Positions 29,893-38,065 of a stretch of DNA of 64,000 bases are shown here, piece after piece; the first letter of the stretch is position 1; every line of letters starts with the position of its first letter. This DNA comes from Pseudonocardia cypriaca (GTDB lineage: Bacteria; Actinomycetota; Actinomycetes; Mycobacteriales; Pseudonocardiaceae), in contig NZ_VFPH01000001.1 in the NCBI RefSeq assembly GCF_006717045.1, positions 620,001 through 684,000 of the forward strand, read 5' to 3'. The translations under genes and the position numbers were made by a program. The notes beneath the pieces are model-generated. The model saw only the letters and a list, made by a program, of their open reading frames with translations, was not told where the DNA came from and made no database searches.

Positions 29893-32283
29893 GTGACGCT
29901 CCTCGTCCCCCCGCCTGCCGCCGACCTCGATCCGCCGCGGCCGCCCGACCTGCGGTTGGTGCCGGCAGCGCTCGCGGTGTGGGCGGTCGTGCTGCTGGGC
30001 ATCGGGCTCGGCCCGGTCGCGGCGGTGGTCGTCCTGGTCGCGTGCGCGCTGCTCGTCGGGTCCACGGTGGCGCGGCGGCGTGGAGCGGCGTGGGTGCTCG
30101 CCGCCGGCGGCTGCGCGGGAGCGGCCGCGCTCGTGGTCGCCGCACACGCCCTGATGGTCGAGCGGCACCCGCTCCGGGGTCCGGCCGAACGAGGCGCTGC
30201 CGCGACGTTGCGGGTCACCGTCTCCGACGACCCGCGGCCGATCCGGGGCACCGGCTACGGGGCGCGGCCCGGCGAGGCGGGCCAGGTGCTCGTGCCGGCG
30301 GTGCTGGAGCGGGCGGAGGTCGGCGCCGGCGGCTGGGTGGTGGGCGGCCGGCTGCTGCTGATCGCGCCCGCCGGCGAGTGGGCCACGCTGCTCCCCGGCC
30401 AGGCCGCCACCGCTCAAGGGCTGCTCGCGCCGGCGAGCCGCCGGGATCTCACGGTCGCAGTTCTGCGGGTCCGGGGCCCGCCGGGGGAGGTCGCGGCGCC
30501 GCCGTGGTGGCAACACGCGGCCGGCGGGCTTAGGACCGGATTGCGGGAGGCCGCGCAGGTGCTGCCGGCCGCGCCGGGCGGGCTGCTCCCGGGGCTGGCG
30601 GTCGGCGACACGAGCCGGCTCACAGCCGAGGTCGAGGCCGACTTCCGGGCGGCGGGGCTCAGCCACCTGCTGGCGGTGTCCGGTGCGAACCTCGCGATCG
30701 TCGCCGGTGCGGTGCTCGCGCTGCTGCGCCTGCTGCGGGCCGACCCCCGACTGGCCGCCGCGGTCAGTGCGGCCGCGGTGCTGGGGTTCGTGGTGCTCGC
30801 CCGGCCGTCGCCGAGCGTCGTGCGGGCGGCGGCGATGGCGGGCGTCGTGCTGCTCGCGCTGGCGATGGGGCGTGGGCGATCCGCGGTTCCCGCGCTGGCG
30901 GCAGCGGTGCTGGTGCTGCTGCTGGTCGATCCTGCACTCGCCGTCGACCCGGGGTTCGCGTTGTCCGTGCTCGCCACCGCCGCGCTGGTCCTGCTCGCGC
31001 CGGGCTGGTCGACCGCGCTGCAGCACTGCGGCGTGCCGCGGTGGGTGGCGGAGGCGCTCACCGTGCCCGCGGCCGCGTTCCTCGCCACCGCGCCGCTGGT
31101 CGCGGGGCTGAACGCGCAGGTGAGCCCCGTCGCGATCGTCGCCAACCTGCTCGCGGTGCCCGCCGTCGCCCCGGCCACCGTGCTGGGTGTGCTCGCCGCG
31201 GTGCTCTCGCCGCTGGGTCCGTTGCCGGCACAGGCGTGCGCGTGGCTGGCCGGGCCCGCCCTCTGGTGGCTGGTGCTGGTGGCCGACCGGGCCGCGGCCG
31301 TGCCGGGCGCGGTGCTCGACTGGCCGGGCGGGCTACCGGGCGCGGTGCTGCTGGGCCTGCTGGTGCTGGGGTTGCTGTTGTTCGGCCGGTCCCCGCGTTG
31401 GCGGGCGCTGCTCTGCGCCGTCGCGCTCGGGCTCGCGCTCGTGCTGGTGCCCACGCGCTTCGCGCCGCCGGGATGGCCGCCGCCCGGATGGGCGATGGTC
31501 GCCTGCGACGTCGGGCAAGGGGATGCCATCGTCCTCGCCACGGGCCGGCCCGGCTGGGTCGTGCTGGTCGACGCCGGCCCGGACGACGGCCCGGTCGACG
31601 CATGCCTCGACCGGCTCGGCGTGCAGGGGATCGCCCTGGTCGTGCTCAGCCATCTGCACGCCGACCACGTCGGCGGTCTGGCCGGCGCGCTGCGCGACCG
31701 CGCGGTCGCAGGCGTCGCGGTCGGGCCCGTGCGCGAGCCGGGGTGGGCGTTGCGGGACGTGGCCGGCACGGCGGGCGGCACCGGCGTGCCGCTCGTCGCG
31801 CTCACTGCCGGCAGGCGGTTGGAATGGCCTGCGCTCACGCTCGACGTGATCGGGCCGCAGCACCCCGCCGCGTTCGTCGACGGTGACGACGGCACCGCGG
31901 TCAACGACGGCTCGCTGGTGCTGCGGGCCCGCACCGCAGCCGGCACGGTGCTGCTCACCGGCGACGTGGAGCTCGCCGCGCAGACCGACCTGCTCGCGTC
32001 CGGCGCCGACCTGCGTGCCGACGTCCTGAAGATGCCGCATCACGGCAGCCGCTACACGTCGGTGGAGTTCCTCAACGCGGTGTCCCCGCGCGCGGTGCTG
32101 GTCAGCGTCGGCGCCGGCAACCGCTACCGCCACCCCGATCCCGGCCTGATCGGCGGCCTGGAGCGGGCCGGTGCCACCGTCCGGCGCACCGACACGGCCG
32201 GCGACATCGCCCTGGTGGGGCGGCGCGCCGAGGAGGATTTGGAGGTCGTCTCGCGTGGTTCCCCGTTGCCGGCGCCGCGATGA
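29893..32283 (+). CDS. comEC: ComEC/Rec2 DNA-uptake channel
   Basis: A 796-residue membrane protein. N-terminal helices and an OB-like region are followed by the competence core (LLAVSGANLAIVAGAVLAL) with about ten membrane helices. The C-terminal metallo-beta-lactamase-like domain has SHLHADHVGGL at about residues 586-596 and MPHHGSRYTS, the sites thought to degrade the non-transported strand. GTG 29893 is chosen because frames upstream run into the repeated promoter element. The C-terminal tail AEEDLEVVSRGSPLPAPR is duplicated in part at 39342 and, more weakly, at 49808. Confidence 0.92.
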   Translation: MTLLVPPPAADLDPPRPPDLRLVPAALAVWAVVLLGIGLGPVAAVVVLVACALLVGSTVARRRGAAWVLAAGGCAGAAALVVAAHALMVERHPLRGPAERGAAATLRVTVSDDPRPIRGTGYGARPGEAGQVLVPAVLERAEVGAGGWVVGGRLLLIAPAGEWATLLPGQAATAQGLLAPASRRDLTVAVLRVRGPPGEVAAPPWWQHAAGGLRTGLREAAQVLPAAPGGLLPGLAVGDTSRLTAEVEADFRAAGLSHLLAVSGANLAIVAGAVLALLRLLRADPRLAAAVSAAAVLGFVVLARPSPSVVRAAAMAGVVLLALAMGRGRSAVPALAAAVLVLLLVDPALAVDPGFALSVLATAALVLLAPGWSTALQHCGVPRWVAEALTVPAAAFLATAPLVAGLNAQVSPVAIVANLLAVPAVAPATVLGVLAAVLSPLGPLPAQACAWLAGPALWWLVLVADRAAAVPGAVLDWPGGLPGAVLLGLLVLGLLLFGRSPRWRALLCAVALGLALVLVPTRFAPPGWPPPGWAMVACDVGQGDAIVLATGRPGWVVLVDAGPDDGPVDACLDRLGVQGIALVVLSHLHADHVGGLAGALRDRAVAGVAVGPVREPGWALRDVAGTAGGTGVPLVALTAGRRLEWPALTLDVIGPQHPAAFVDGDDGTAVNDGSLVLRARTAAGTVLLTGDVELAAQTDLLASGADLRADVLKMPHHGSRYTSVEFLNAVSPRAVLVSVGAGNRYRHPDPGLIGGLERAGATVRRTDTAGDIALVGRRAEEDLEVVSRGSPLPAPR

Positions 32284-32492
32284 GGCGGGGGAGCACATGA
32301 GAACGCGTCATCATCGTGATGGCCCTGTCAGACCACGGTGACCGCGGAGCGGTTCCCGCGGCATCATGTTCATCCAGTACTGCCTGGGCGGCGCGGGGCC
32401 ACGGCCGGCTCGCTGACTCTCCCTTGAGGCGCAGCTGGCGAGATCGACGCTTCCCCGCACCGCCACGCCCGCGAGTCGCGGTCGACAGTGGT

Positions 32493-32520
32493 GGGCCCCG
32501 ACCCGTGTGGGTCGGGGCCC
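32493..32520. terminator. Terminator hairpin between comEC and the convergent membrane-protein gene
   Basis: GGGCCCCGACCC and its exact complement form a 12-bp stem around loop GTGT, 15 bp after the stop of the minus-strand gene that ends at 32535. It can serve both convergent genes. The remaining 32284-32492 shows no gene; it holds one solitary CGCGAGTCGCG (32470-32480). Confidence 0.85.
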
Positions 32521-32534
32521 AACGGGCGGGGGGC

Positions 32535-33026
32535 TCACCGGATGTAGGCGCCTCGGCTGGCGGCGTAGGCGGCGCCTGCGACGAGGCTGCCGATCGCCAT
32601 GCCGATCACCAGGTTGATCACCCCGGCGGCCAGCGCGGCGGCCACCGGAAGTCCGGTGGTGAGCGGGAGCACGGCCGCGGCGGCGGTGGCCAGCCCGACG
32701 ATCCAGCCCAGGTAGGCCATCGGGCGTGGGGTCGAGACCAGCAGCAGGTGGGCGAGTCCGGTGGCGACCAGGGCTGCGATCGCCGCGATCGTGCACAGCA
32801 GCACCGCGGCCGAGGAGGTGTGCAGGGCCGCGGCCAGCGGGATCTGCGGCAGGTTGGTGGCGAGCACCCGCAGCACCAGCACGCCGACCAGGCCGATCAG
32901 TGCGGCGACCACGGCGGTGGCCAGCCCGCCGGTCCACAGCCGGGCGGCGTCCAGGACGGGGCGGGGGGCGGTGACCGGCGCGAACGGGTCGGTGGGGCGG
33001 TCGGCGGTGTAGGTCGTGGTGGACAT
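32535..33026 (-). CDS. DUF6069-type four-helix membrane protein
   Basis: A 163-residue protein with a short hydrophilic N terminus (MSTTTYTADRPTDPFAP) and four membrane helices that fill residues 35-155. It resembles DUF6069 proteins common in actinomycetes; no function is known. The ATG at 33026 has AAGG about 12 bp upstream. It ends before a strong terminator. No gene on the same strand continues it. Confidence 0.75.
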   Translation of the reverse strand: MSTTTYTADRPTDPFAPVTAPRPVLDAARLWTGGLATAVVAALIGLVGVLVLRVLATNLPQIPLAAALHTSSAAVLLCTIAAIAALVATGLAHLLLVSTPRPMAYLGWIVGLATAAAAVLPLTTGLPVAAALAAGVINLVIGMAIGSLVAGAAYAASRGAYIR

Positions 33027-33166
33027 GGCGCGTGCTACCTTTCTCCGGTCTACCGGGGTGTCTCCCCGATGCCTTCGACGATCCCGCCACCGCGGCGTCC
33101 GCGCAGTCGGCTTCACGGCCGATGTGGTGGAGGACCGACTGTCCCCCGACCGACCGACAGCGGAGG

Positions 33167-34114
33167 TCAGCCCTCCGTCCGGATGAAGACGTCCTTGGTC
33201 TCGGTTAAGGCCCTGCTGCCGGCGGCGATGGCCGGACGTTTTCGCGGTCGATCATGCACGAGCCGGCGGGCCCGCTCGATCTCCGGCGGGGCGGGCGCGT
33301 CGGGCAGCAGGCCGGTGGCGAGCCGGAGGGCGCGCAGGGTGATCGTGGCGCCGAGGTCGGTGGTCGGGATCCCGGGCAGCCCGTACATCCGCCGGGCCCA
33401 CCGGGGGAGCGTCGCCATCGCGAGTGTGGCGAGCGCCGGGACCGCCACCTTCGTGGTGGTGGGCGCCTGGCTGCGCGGCGCGAACATTCCGCCGACGGCC
33501 GTGCGCGCCTCGTCGGTGAGCGTGAGCACCGGCCTGGTGCGCCGCATGTATTCCCGCATCTCGGCGCGAGAGGCCGGCGCATCAGGCAGCCCCATGACAC
33601 GCGCGGCGCGCACGCTCTCGGCCAGGTACTGCTCGGCCTCGCCGTCGTCGATCACACCTGCCCGGAGAGCGATGTCGGTGTAGGAGTCGATCTCAGCGCA
33701 GTGCACCCACAGCAGGTAGGCCGGCTCGTCGATGCGGAACGTCTCGCCGGTGTCCGGATCGTAGCCGCGCAGCGCGGCGTGCAGCCTGCGTACCCGCGCC
33801 GCGGCCCGCTCGACGTCGGCCGTAGAGCCGAACGTGCGCACGCCGACGAACTCGACGGTCCGTTGGAAGCGCGACCTCGCCCGGCGCGGGTCGAACAAAG
33901 CCGAGTTCTGGTACGTCGCCCGGATCACGCGGGGGTGCAGTGACTGCAGCAGCAGCGCGCGGAACCCGCCGACCCAGAGCACGGGTTCGAGGTGCACGCG
34001 CCACGTGACGGAGTCGGGCCCGAACAGGCCATCGTCAGGGCAGGTTCTGCGTCCGGTCACGGCGCTCCCGGTGGTCCGGGGCGGCGGGGTTCCCACCGCA
34101 GGTCCGTCCAGCAC
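33167..34114 (-). CDS. MpaB/latex-clearing-type oxygenase (DUF2236)
   Basis: A 315-residue all-helical protein: FGPDSVTWRVHLEPVLWVGGFRALLLQSLHPRVIRATYQNS starts the domain, and the family's histidine-containing LLWVHCAEIDSYT and GLPDAPASRAEMREYM follow. DUF2236 members are haem-dependent; the best known cleave polyisoprene or farnesyl side chains, but most are uncharacterised. The ATG at 34114 has AGAAGG about 12 bp upstream. It stands alone; the 290 bp upstream contain no convincing gene. Confidence 0.85.
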   Translation of the reverse strand: MLDGPAVGTPPPRTTGSAVTGRRTCPDDGLFGPDSVTWRVHLEPVLWVGGFRALLLQSLHPRVIRATYQNSALFDPRRARSRFQRTVEFVGVRTFGSTADVERAAARVRRLHAALRGYDPDTGETFRIDEPAYLLWVHCAEIDSYTDIALRAGVIDDGEAEQYLAESVRAARVMGLPDAPASRAEMREYMRRTRPVLTLTDEARTAVGGMFAPRSQAPTTTKVAVPALATLAMATLPRWARRMYGLPGIPTTDLGATITLRALRLATGLLPDAPAPPEIERARRLVHDRPRKRPAIAAGSRALTETKDVFIRTEG

Positions 34115-34401
34115 AGCACCATCCGCACCGTCCTTCTAGGGGCGGATCGGTTGACGCGGGGGATCACCGTGAAGCTGGCACGTGACGTTACGTGTGGCGG
34201 CAGCGCACAGGTCCGCGCGAAGCTCGACGCAGCACGGGAGCGGCACACCGGCCGCGCCGACGACATCGCCACACAGCTCGTCATCACTGAGGCGGTCGCG
34301 CAGGACCTCGTCGATGGCGACCTGGCCGGCCCCGGCCACCCAGGCCCTGGGCAGCCGGCTCGACCGGTCATCCCCGCGGTTCGATCGGCCGCCTCGGTGG
34401 T

Positions 34402-34848
34402 TCAGCTCGGCATCACCTCACGGATCTCCTCGCGCAGCTCGTCGAGTGCCCGCTCCGGAATGAGCGGCAACGCACGCCGGATCTCCGCGAGGCCTGCCGC
34501 GGCGAGCACTCCGGCGGCGGCGGCGAAAACGACCGTCGCGACCGTGGCCGCCATCGTCGGGGGGAGAACCTTCTCCAGCATCCGCAGAATCATCACAGTG
34601 GAGGCGCCTGCGGCCAACGCGCCGAGCACCACGGCGACACCGAGCAACAGCACCCCCTCAGAGGCCACGCGCGCCTTGCCGGCCAACTCCTCCTGCGCGG
34701 TGCGCAGCTCCTGCTGGAGCAGCTCGCGCACGTCGTCGACGAAGCCGCGGATCACCTCGGTGCCGGGGCTCTCGGTGCTGGGGCTCTTGGGTCGACCGGA
34801 CCCTCCGGCGGGGCTGCCCGCCGATCCGCGCGGTCGTGAGGTCGTCAT
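34402..34848 (-). CDS. Phage-holin-family (actinobacterial holin-X) membrane protein
   Basis: A 148-residue protein with a Ser/Pro/Gly-rich N terminus, an amphipathic helix (VDDVRELLQQELRTAQEELAGKA), two membrane helices (VLLLGVAVVLGALAAGAS and MAATVATVVFAAAAGVLAAAGL) and a charged tail. This is the arrangement of the Holin-X/DUF1469 group, abundant in actinobacterial chromosomes and not evidence of a prophage. GAGGAGAC precedes the ATG. Function unknown. Confidence 0.85.
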   Translation of the reverse strand: MTTSRPRGSAGSPAGGSGRPKSPSTESPGTEVIRGFVDDVRELLQQELRTAQEELAGKARVASEGVLLLGVAVVLGALAAGASTVMILRMLEKVLPPTMAATVATVVFAAAAGVLAAAGLAEIRRALPLIPERALDELREEIREVMPS

Positions 34849-35155
34849 GAAGGTCTCCTCGGTTCCCTGCGTCGGCGGGTCGCTCCGGCCGGAGCTGCGC
34901 TTGCGCGTTGGGTGTGCCCGCCTTTGCCGTCGACGAACCGGGCTGTGCCGCGCCAGCGGCTCGTCCCTGCGCCCGTCCCACGGGTGTTGCTGGTCGACGT
35001 ACGCCGGGACCTCGAACGGACGAGTTCGACGGTCAGAGCGCTGTCATCGGACCGACCGCTGCGCGAACCGCCGCGACGACAGCGGCGTGACAGGGCGCCG
35101 ACAGCGCTCGCGTCGAGAGTGGGTTCGTCAGATCTCGACCAGCAGTGGAGCCGCA
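34849..35155. other. Intergenic region without a recognisable gene
   Basis: These 307 bp separate the divergent holin-like and methyltransferase genes. Open frames on both strands are Arg-rich and resemble no family. A GGAG precedes the methyltransferase start. No dyad longer than 8 bp was noticed. Confidence 0.5.
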
Positions 35156-36097
35156 ATGAGCACATACCGGCACGCGTTGCCTCAGCTGTCCGACCGGGTC
35201 TTCCTGACCGACGGCGGCATCGAGACGTCGCTCATCTACGACCAGGGCATGGAACTGCCCCACTTCGCCGCCTTCGTCCTGCTCGACGACGAGGCCGGGC
35301 GCGCCGCGCTCCGCCGCTATTTGCAGCCGTATCTGTCCATCGCACGCGACGCCGGTCTGGGCCTTGTTCTGGAGTCCGCGACGTGGCGGGCCAACCGCGA
35401 CTGGGGCGAGCGGTTGGGCTACTCGCGGAACGCACTCGCGGACGTGAATCGCGCCGCCGTCGAGCTGCTGGGGAAGCTGCGTGGCGAGTACGCGACGGCG
35501 GACGGTCCGGTAGTGCTCAGCGGTTGCATCGGCCCTCGAGACGACGGTTACCAGCCGGAATCGCTCATGACTGCTTCGCAGGCGGAGGAGTACCACACCG
35601 AGCAGGTGGCCACCTTCCAGATGACGGACGCCGACCTGGTCACCGCGATCACGATGACGCACACAGGTGAGGCGATCGGCATCGCGCGGGCCGCGCAGGC
35701 GCACGGCCTCCCCAGCGTCATTTCGTTCACGGTCGAGACCGACGGTCGGCTGCCCTCCGGGGAGACGCTGGAGGAGGCGATCAAGACGGTGGACGAGGAG
35801 ACTGCATCCGCGCCGGCGTACTACATGGTCAACTGTGCGCACCCGACGCACGTGGACACGACCCTCATCGCCGGGGAGTCCTGGAACGCGCGCGTCCGCG
35901 GATTGCGAGCCAACGCCTCGACGATGAGCCACGCCGAGCTGGACGTCGCCGAGGAGCTGGACACCGGCGACATCGAAGATCTCGGAGCGCGCTACGCCGC
36001 GCTTCGCGAGAAGCTGCCGCGGCTGACCGTGCTGGGCGGTTGCTGCGGCACCGACGCCCGGCACATCGATGCCATTCGTCGGCACTGCATCGCCTGA
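35156..36097 (+). CDS. Homocysteine S-methyltransferase-family protein
   Basis: A 313-residue barrel enzyme: VFLTDGGIETSLIYDQGMELPHFAAF is the N-terminal motif, and zinc ligands are NCAHP near residue 225 and the adjacent pair in LGGCCGTDARHI near 300. Such enzymes transfer methyl groups from S-methylmethionine or betaine to homocysteine or other thiols. GTGGAG lies about 8 bp before the ATG. No other sulfur gene is next to it. It is shorter and more diverged than MetH-type domains, so the physiological methyl donor is open. Confidence 0.88.
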   Translation: MSTYRHALPQLSDRVFLTDGGIETSLIYDQGMELPHFAAFVLLDDEAGRAALRRYLQPYLSIARDAGLGLVLESATWRANRDWGERLGYSRNALADVNRAAVELLGKLRGEYATADGPVVLSGCIGPRDDGYQPESLMTASQAEEYHTEQVATFQMTDADLVTAITMTHTGEAIGIARAAQAHGLPSVISFTVETDGRLPSGETLEEAIKTVDEETASAPAYYMVNCAHPTHVDTTLIAGESWNARVRGLRANASTMSHAELDVAEELDTGDIEDLGARYAALREKLPRLTVLGGCCGTDARHIDAIRRHCIA

Positions 36098-36134
36098 CGC
36101 CCGGCCGAGGTCGAGGGCTCCGCGCCCCTGCCGG

Positions 36135-36480
36135 CTACGGCGAAGGCCCGGTCGGTTCCCCGTGCCGCGCGGCGGCCATGATCGTTCGGCGGGCCAGGGA
36201 GACGACGTCGTCGAAGCCGAGTGCGGCACCCTCCGCCAGGGTCGCCTCAGCGGTCTGCTCACCGAGCCGGGCGGTAAGGGCCGCGATGCTGCTCGTAGGC
36301 GGCCCTCGTCGCCCAGCAGCATGTAGGTCCGCGTCGCCGAGCTCGTCCCACTCCGTCATGACCCGTTCGAACTCCGTGAGTGCGGCGTGCGGCGGCCCGC
36401 GGCGGGCGGCCGGCGCCACCGCCCGAACGAGGCCGGAGCCCGCTGTAGCCGACACGCGTGTCCACCCGTCGGTGGACACC
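36135..36480 (-). pseudogene. Remnant of the C-terminal end of a LuxR/AfsR-type ATPase regulator
   Basis: One minus-strand frame reads ALTARLGEQTAEATLAEGAALGFDDVVSLAR before its stop, close to the last helices of large LuxR or AfsR ATPase proteins. Further upstream the homology moves to a different frame, around AAYEQHRGPYRPAR, so a frameshift seems to have broken the gene. No start or nucleotide-binding region remains. The 490 bp between the methyltransferase and the next gene hold nothing else that I can identify. Confidence 0.35.
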
Positions 36481-36587
36481 GGCTTCAACCTCGGCACGGC
36501 CTGCCCGGTGGACGGTGCGCGCGCCGCGTGAGCGGCACCGTAGAGGCATCGGGGAAGCGCCCCGGGAGAAGCATCCAGGAGATCATC

Positions 36588-37124
36588 ATGAACACCACGA
36601 CCACCACCGCCACCGACGTCCAGCAGCCCGGCCAGCAGCCCGAGCGGCGCAGCTCCGGCGCCCGCACCGTGGGGATCGCCGTCGGGTGCGCCGTCGTCGG
36701 CGCGGCCGTCACCGCGGGCCTCGTGCTGGGCCTCGGCGGCCTGACCGCCGGCGCAGCCCCGTCGAGCCCCTCGTCCGCCGGCCAGGGCGGCGGGTACTCC
36801 GCCGGTTTCACGCCGAGCGGCGGACACGTCGAGGTCCCGTCCGCGCCCGCGGGTGCTCCCTCTCACCACCACGTGGTCCCGAACCCGCCCGCGCCGCCGA
36901 AGCCACCGGCTCCCTCCGCCGCGGTCTCGACACTGCAGCGGGAGCTGGGCCAGCTCAACTACTACGAGGGCCCGGTCAGCGGGGTCATGAACAGCCAGAC
37001 CACGCAGGCCATCACCTACCTGCAGCGCGACGCCGGCCTGCCGCAGACGGGCACCATGAACGCCGCGACCGAGCAGGCGCTGGTCCAGTTCCTCGCGCAC
37101 GGCAACAACCAGATGGCGTCCTGA
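36588..37124 (+). CDS. Membrane-anchored peptidoglycan-binding-domain protein
   Basis: A 178-residue protein. A Thr/Gln/Arg-rich cytosolic N terminus is followed by one membrane helix at about residues 27-50 (GIAVGCAVVGAAVTAGLVLG), a Gly/Pro/His linker and a C-terminal PG_binding_1 domain (VSTLQRELGQLNYYEGPVSGVMNSQTTQAITYLQRDAGL). It should sit outside the membrane and touch the cell wall; no catalytic domain is attached. AGGAG lies 8 bp before the ATG. It points towards the response-regulator gene that ends at 37180. Confidence 0.85.
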   Translation: MNTTTTTATDVQQPGQQPERRSSGARTVGIAVGCAVVGAAVTAGLVLGLGGLTAGAAPSSPSSAGQGGGYSAGFTPSGGHVEVPSAPAGAPSHHHVVPNPPAPPKPPAPSAAVSTLQRELGQLNYYEGPVSGVMNSQTTQAITYLQRDAGLPQTGTMNAATEQALVQFLAHGNNQMAS

Positions 37125-37179
37125 CCGGCCATCCCGACCACTGGCCCGCACCGGAGACGGCGCGGGCCTCGGCCATGCG

Positions 37180-37827
37180 CTACTCCAGCAGCCCGCGGCG
37201 CATCGCCTCGGCCACGGCCGCTGCCCTCTCCGAGACACCGAGCTTCTCGTACAGGCGCTGCGTGTGGGTCTTGACGGTGCTCACCCCGATGAAGAGCTCC
37301 GCCGCGACCTGCGGCATCGTCAGTCCCCGGGCGAAGCCCTGCAGGACCTGCCGTTCCCGCTCGCTGAGCACCGGTCCCCGCGCCTGCGCACGCATCCGGA
37401 TCTCCCCCGCGAGCCCCGCCGCCATCTCCGCCGGGACCACCGTGCGGCCCCGCGCGACGTCCAGCACCGCCTCGACGATCTCCGATCGGCGGGCGTCCTT
37501 CGACAGGTACCCGGCCGCGCCTTCCTGGAGCGCCTGGAACACGACCGGGCCGTCCGTGTGGGCCGACAGCAGCAGGATCCGCGTCGGGAGCTGGTCGCGG
37601 ACGGTCGCGCGAACCACGCCCAACCCGTCGACGCCGGGCATCTCGTAGTCGACGAGGGCGACGTCGGGCCGCTCGGTCCGGATCGCTTCGAGGGCCGCCC
37701 TGCCGTCCTCGGCCTCGGCGACCACGCGTATGCGGCCGCTCATGGTGAGCCCGCGGGTGACGCCGTCGCGGAAGAACGGGTGGTCGTCGGCGACGACCAC
37801 CCGCACCAGGGCGTCGGTCGAACCCAT
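37180..37827 (-). CDS. NarL-family response regulator
   Basis: A 215-residue regulator. The receiver has the acidic pair in VVVADDHPFF, phosphoacceptor D in VALVDYEMPG, and the conserved lysine in YLSKDARR. The C-terminal LuxR helix-turn-helix is SERERQVLQGFARGLTMPQVAAELFIGVSTVKTHTQRLYEKL. It is divergent from a histidine kinase gene, its likely partner. The start has no ribosome site; TAGCCT lies 7 bp upstream, so the transcript is probably leaderless. That hexamer begins within a 23-bp inverted repeat shared with the kinase promoter. Confidence 0.92.
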   Translation of the reverse strand: MGSTDALVRVVVADDHPFFRDGVTRGLTMSGRIRVVAEAEDGRAALEAIRTERPDVALVDYEMPGVDGLGVVRATVRDQLPTRILLLSAHTDGPVVFQALQEGAAGYLSKDARRSEIVEAVLDVARGRTVVPAEMAAGLAGEIRMRAQARGPVLSERERQVLQGFARGLTMPQVAAELFIGVSTVKTHTQRLYEKLGVSERAAAVAEAMRRGLLE

Positions 37828-37837
37828 CGCGGTCAGG

Positions 37838-38005
37838 CTAGCGCCCCGTCCAGGAAGGTTGGTGCGTAAATCGGTGGATCCAGGCGTTCGCTCGCAAGGC
37901 GCCGGTCTGCCCTCGTACCGGGCGTACTCGGGCAGGCCGGCAACGCCGCGAGCGGGCACCTGGGCCGCCGAGTTACGTGGTGAACCTTCCTGGACGGGGC
38001 GCTAG
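37838..38005. promoter_or_regulatory. Inverted-repeat promoter element between response regulator and kinase genes
   Basis: A 23-bp sequence that begins CTAGCGCCCCGTCCAGGAA at 37838-37860 is present as a perfect inverse at 37983-38005. With one small indel the match continues inwards through TTACG and CCGA, making arms of about 37 bp (37838-37874, 37968-38005) around 93 bp of unrelated DNA. Read outwards, each arm ends in CGCTAG near the gene it faces. The arrangement suggests duplicated promoters or operators controlled together. Confidence 0.85.
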
Positions 38006-38065
38006 GGACGCCGGACCGGCTCCGGTGCCACCATTGGCAGGCCGTGCGCACCCCCGGAGGTCGCC

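Noticed and set aside
34169..34390. Small plus-strand frame starting GTG with KLARDVTCGGSAQVRAKL
   Set aside because: The first 50 residues look protein-like, but the frame then runs antisense through the holin-like gene, and no family or ribosome site supports it.
34402..34848. The holin-like gene as evidence of a prophage
   Set aside because: This holin-X type is a common chromosomal gene in actinobacteria, and no other phage gene is present.
37838..38005. The inverted-repeat unit as an insertion sequence or MITE
   Set aside because: There is no transposase and no target-site duplication at the ends; the exact placement relative to two start codons favours a regulatory role, though this is not excluded.
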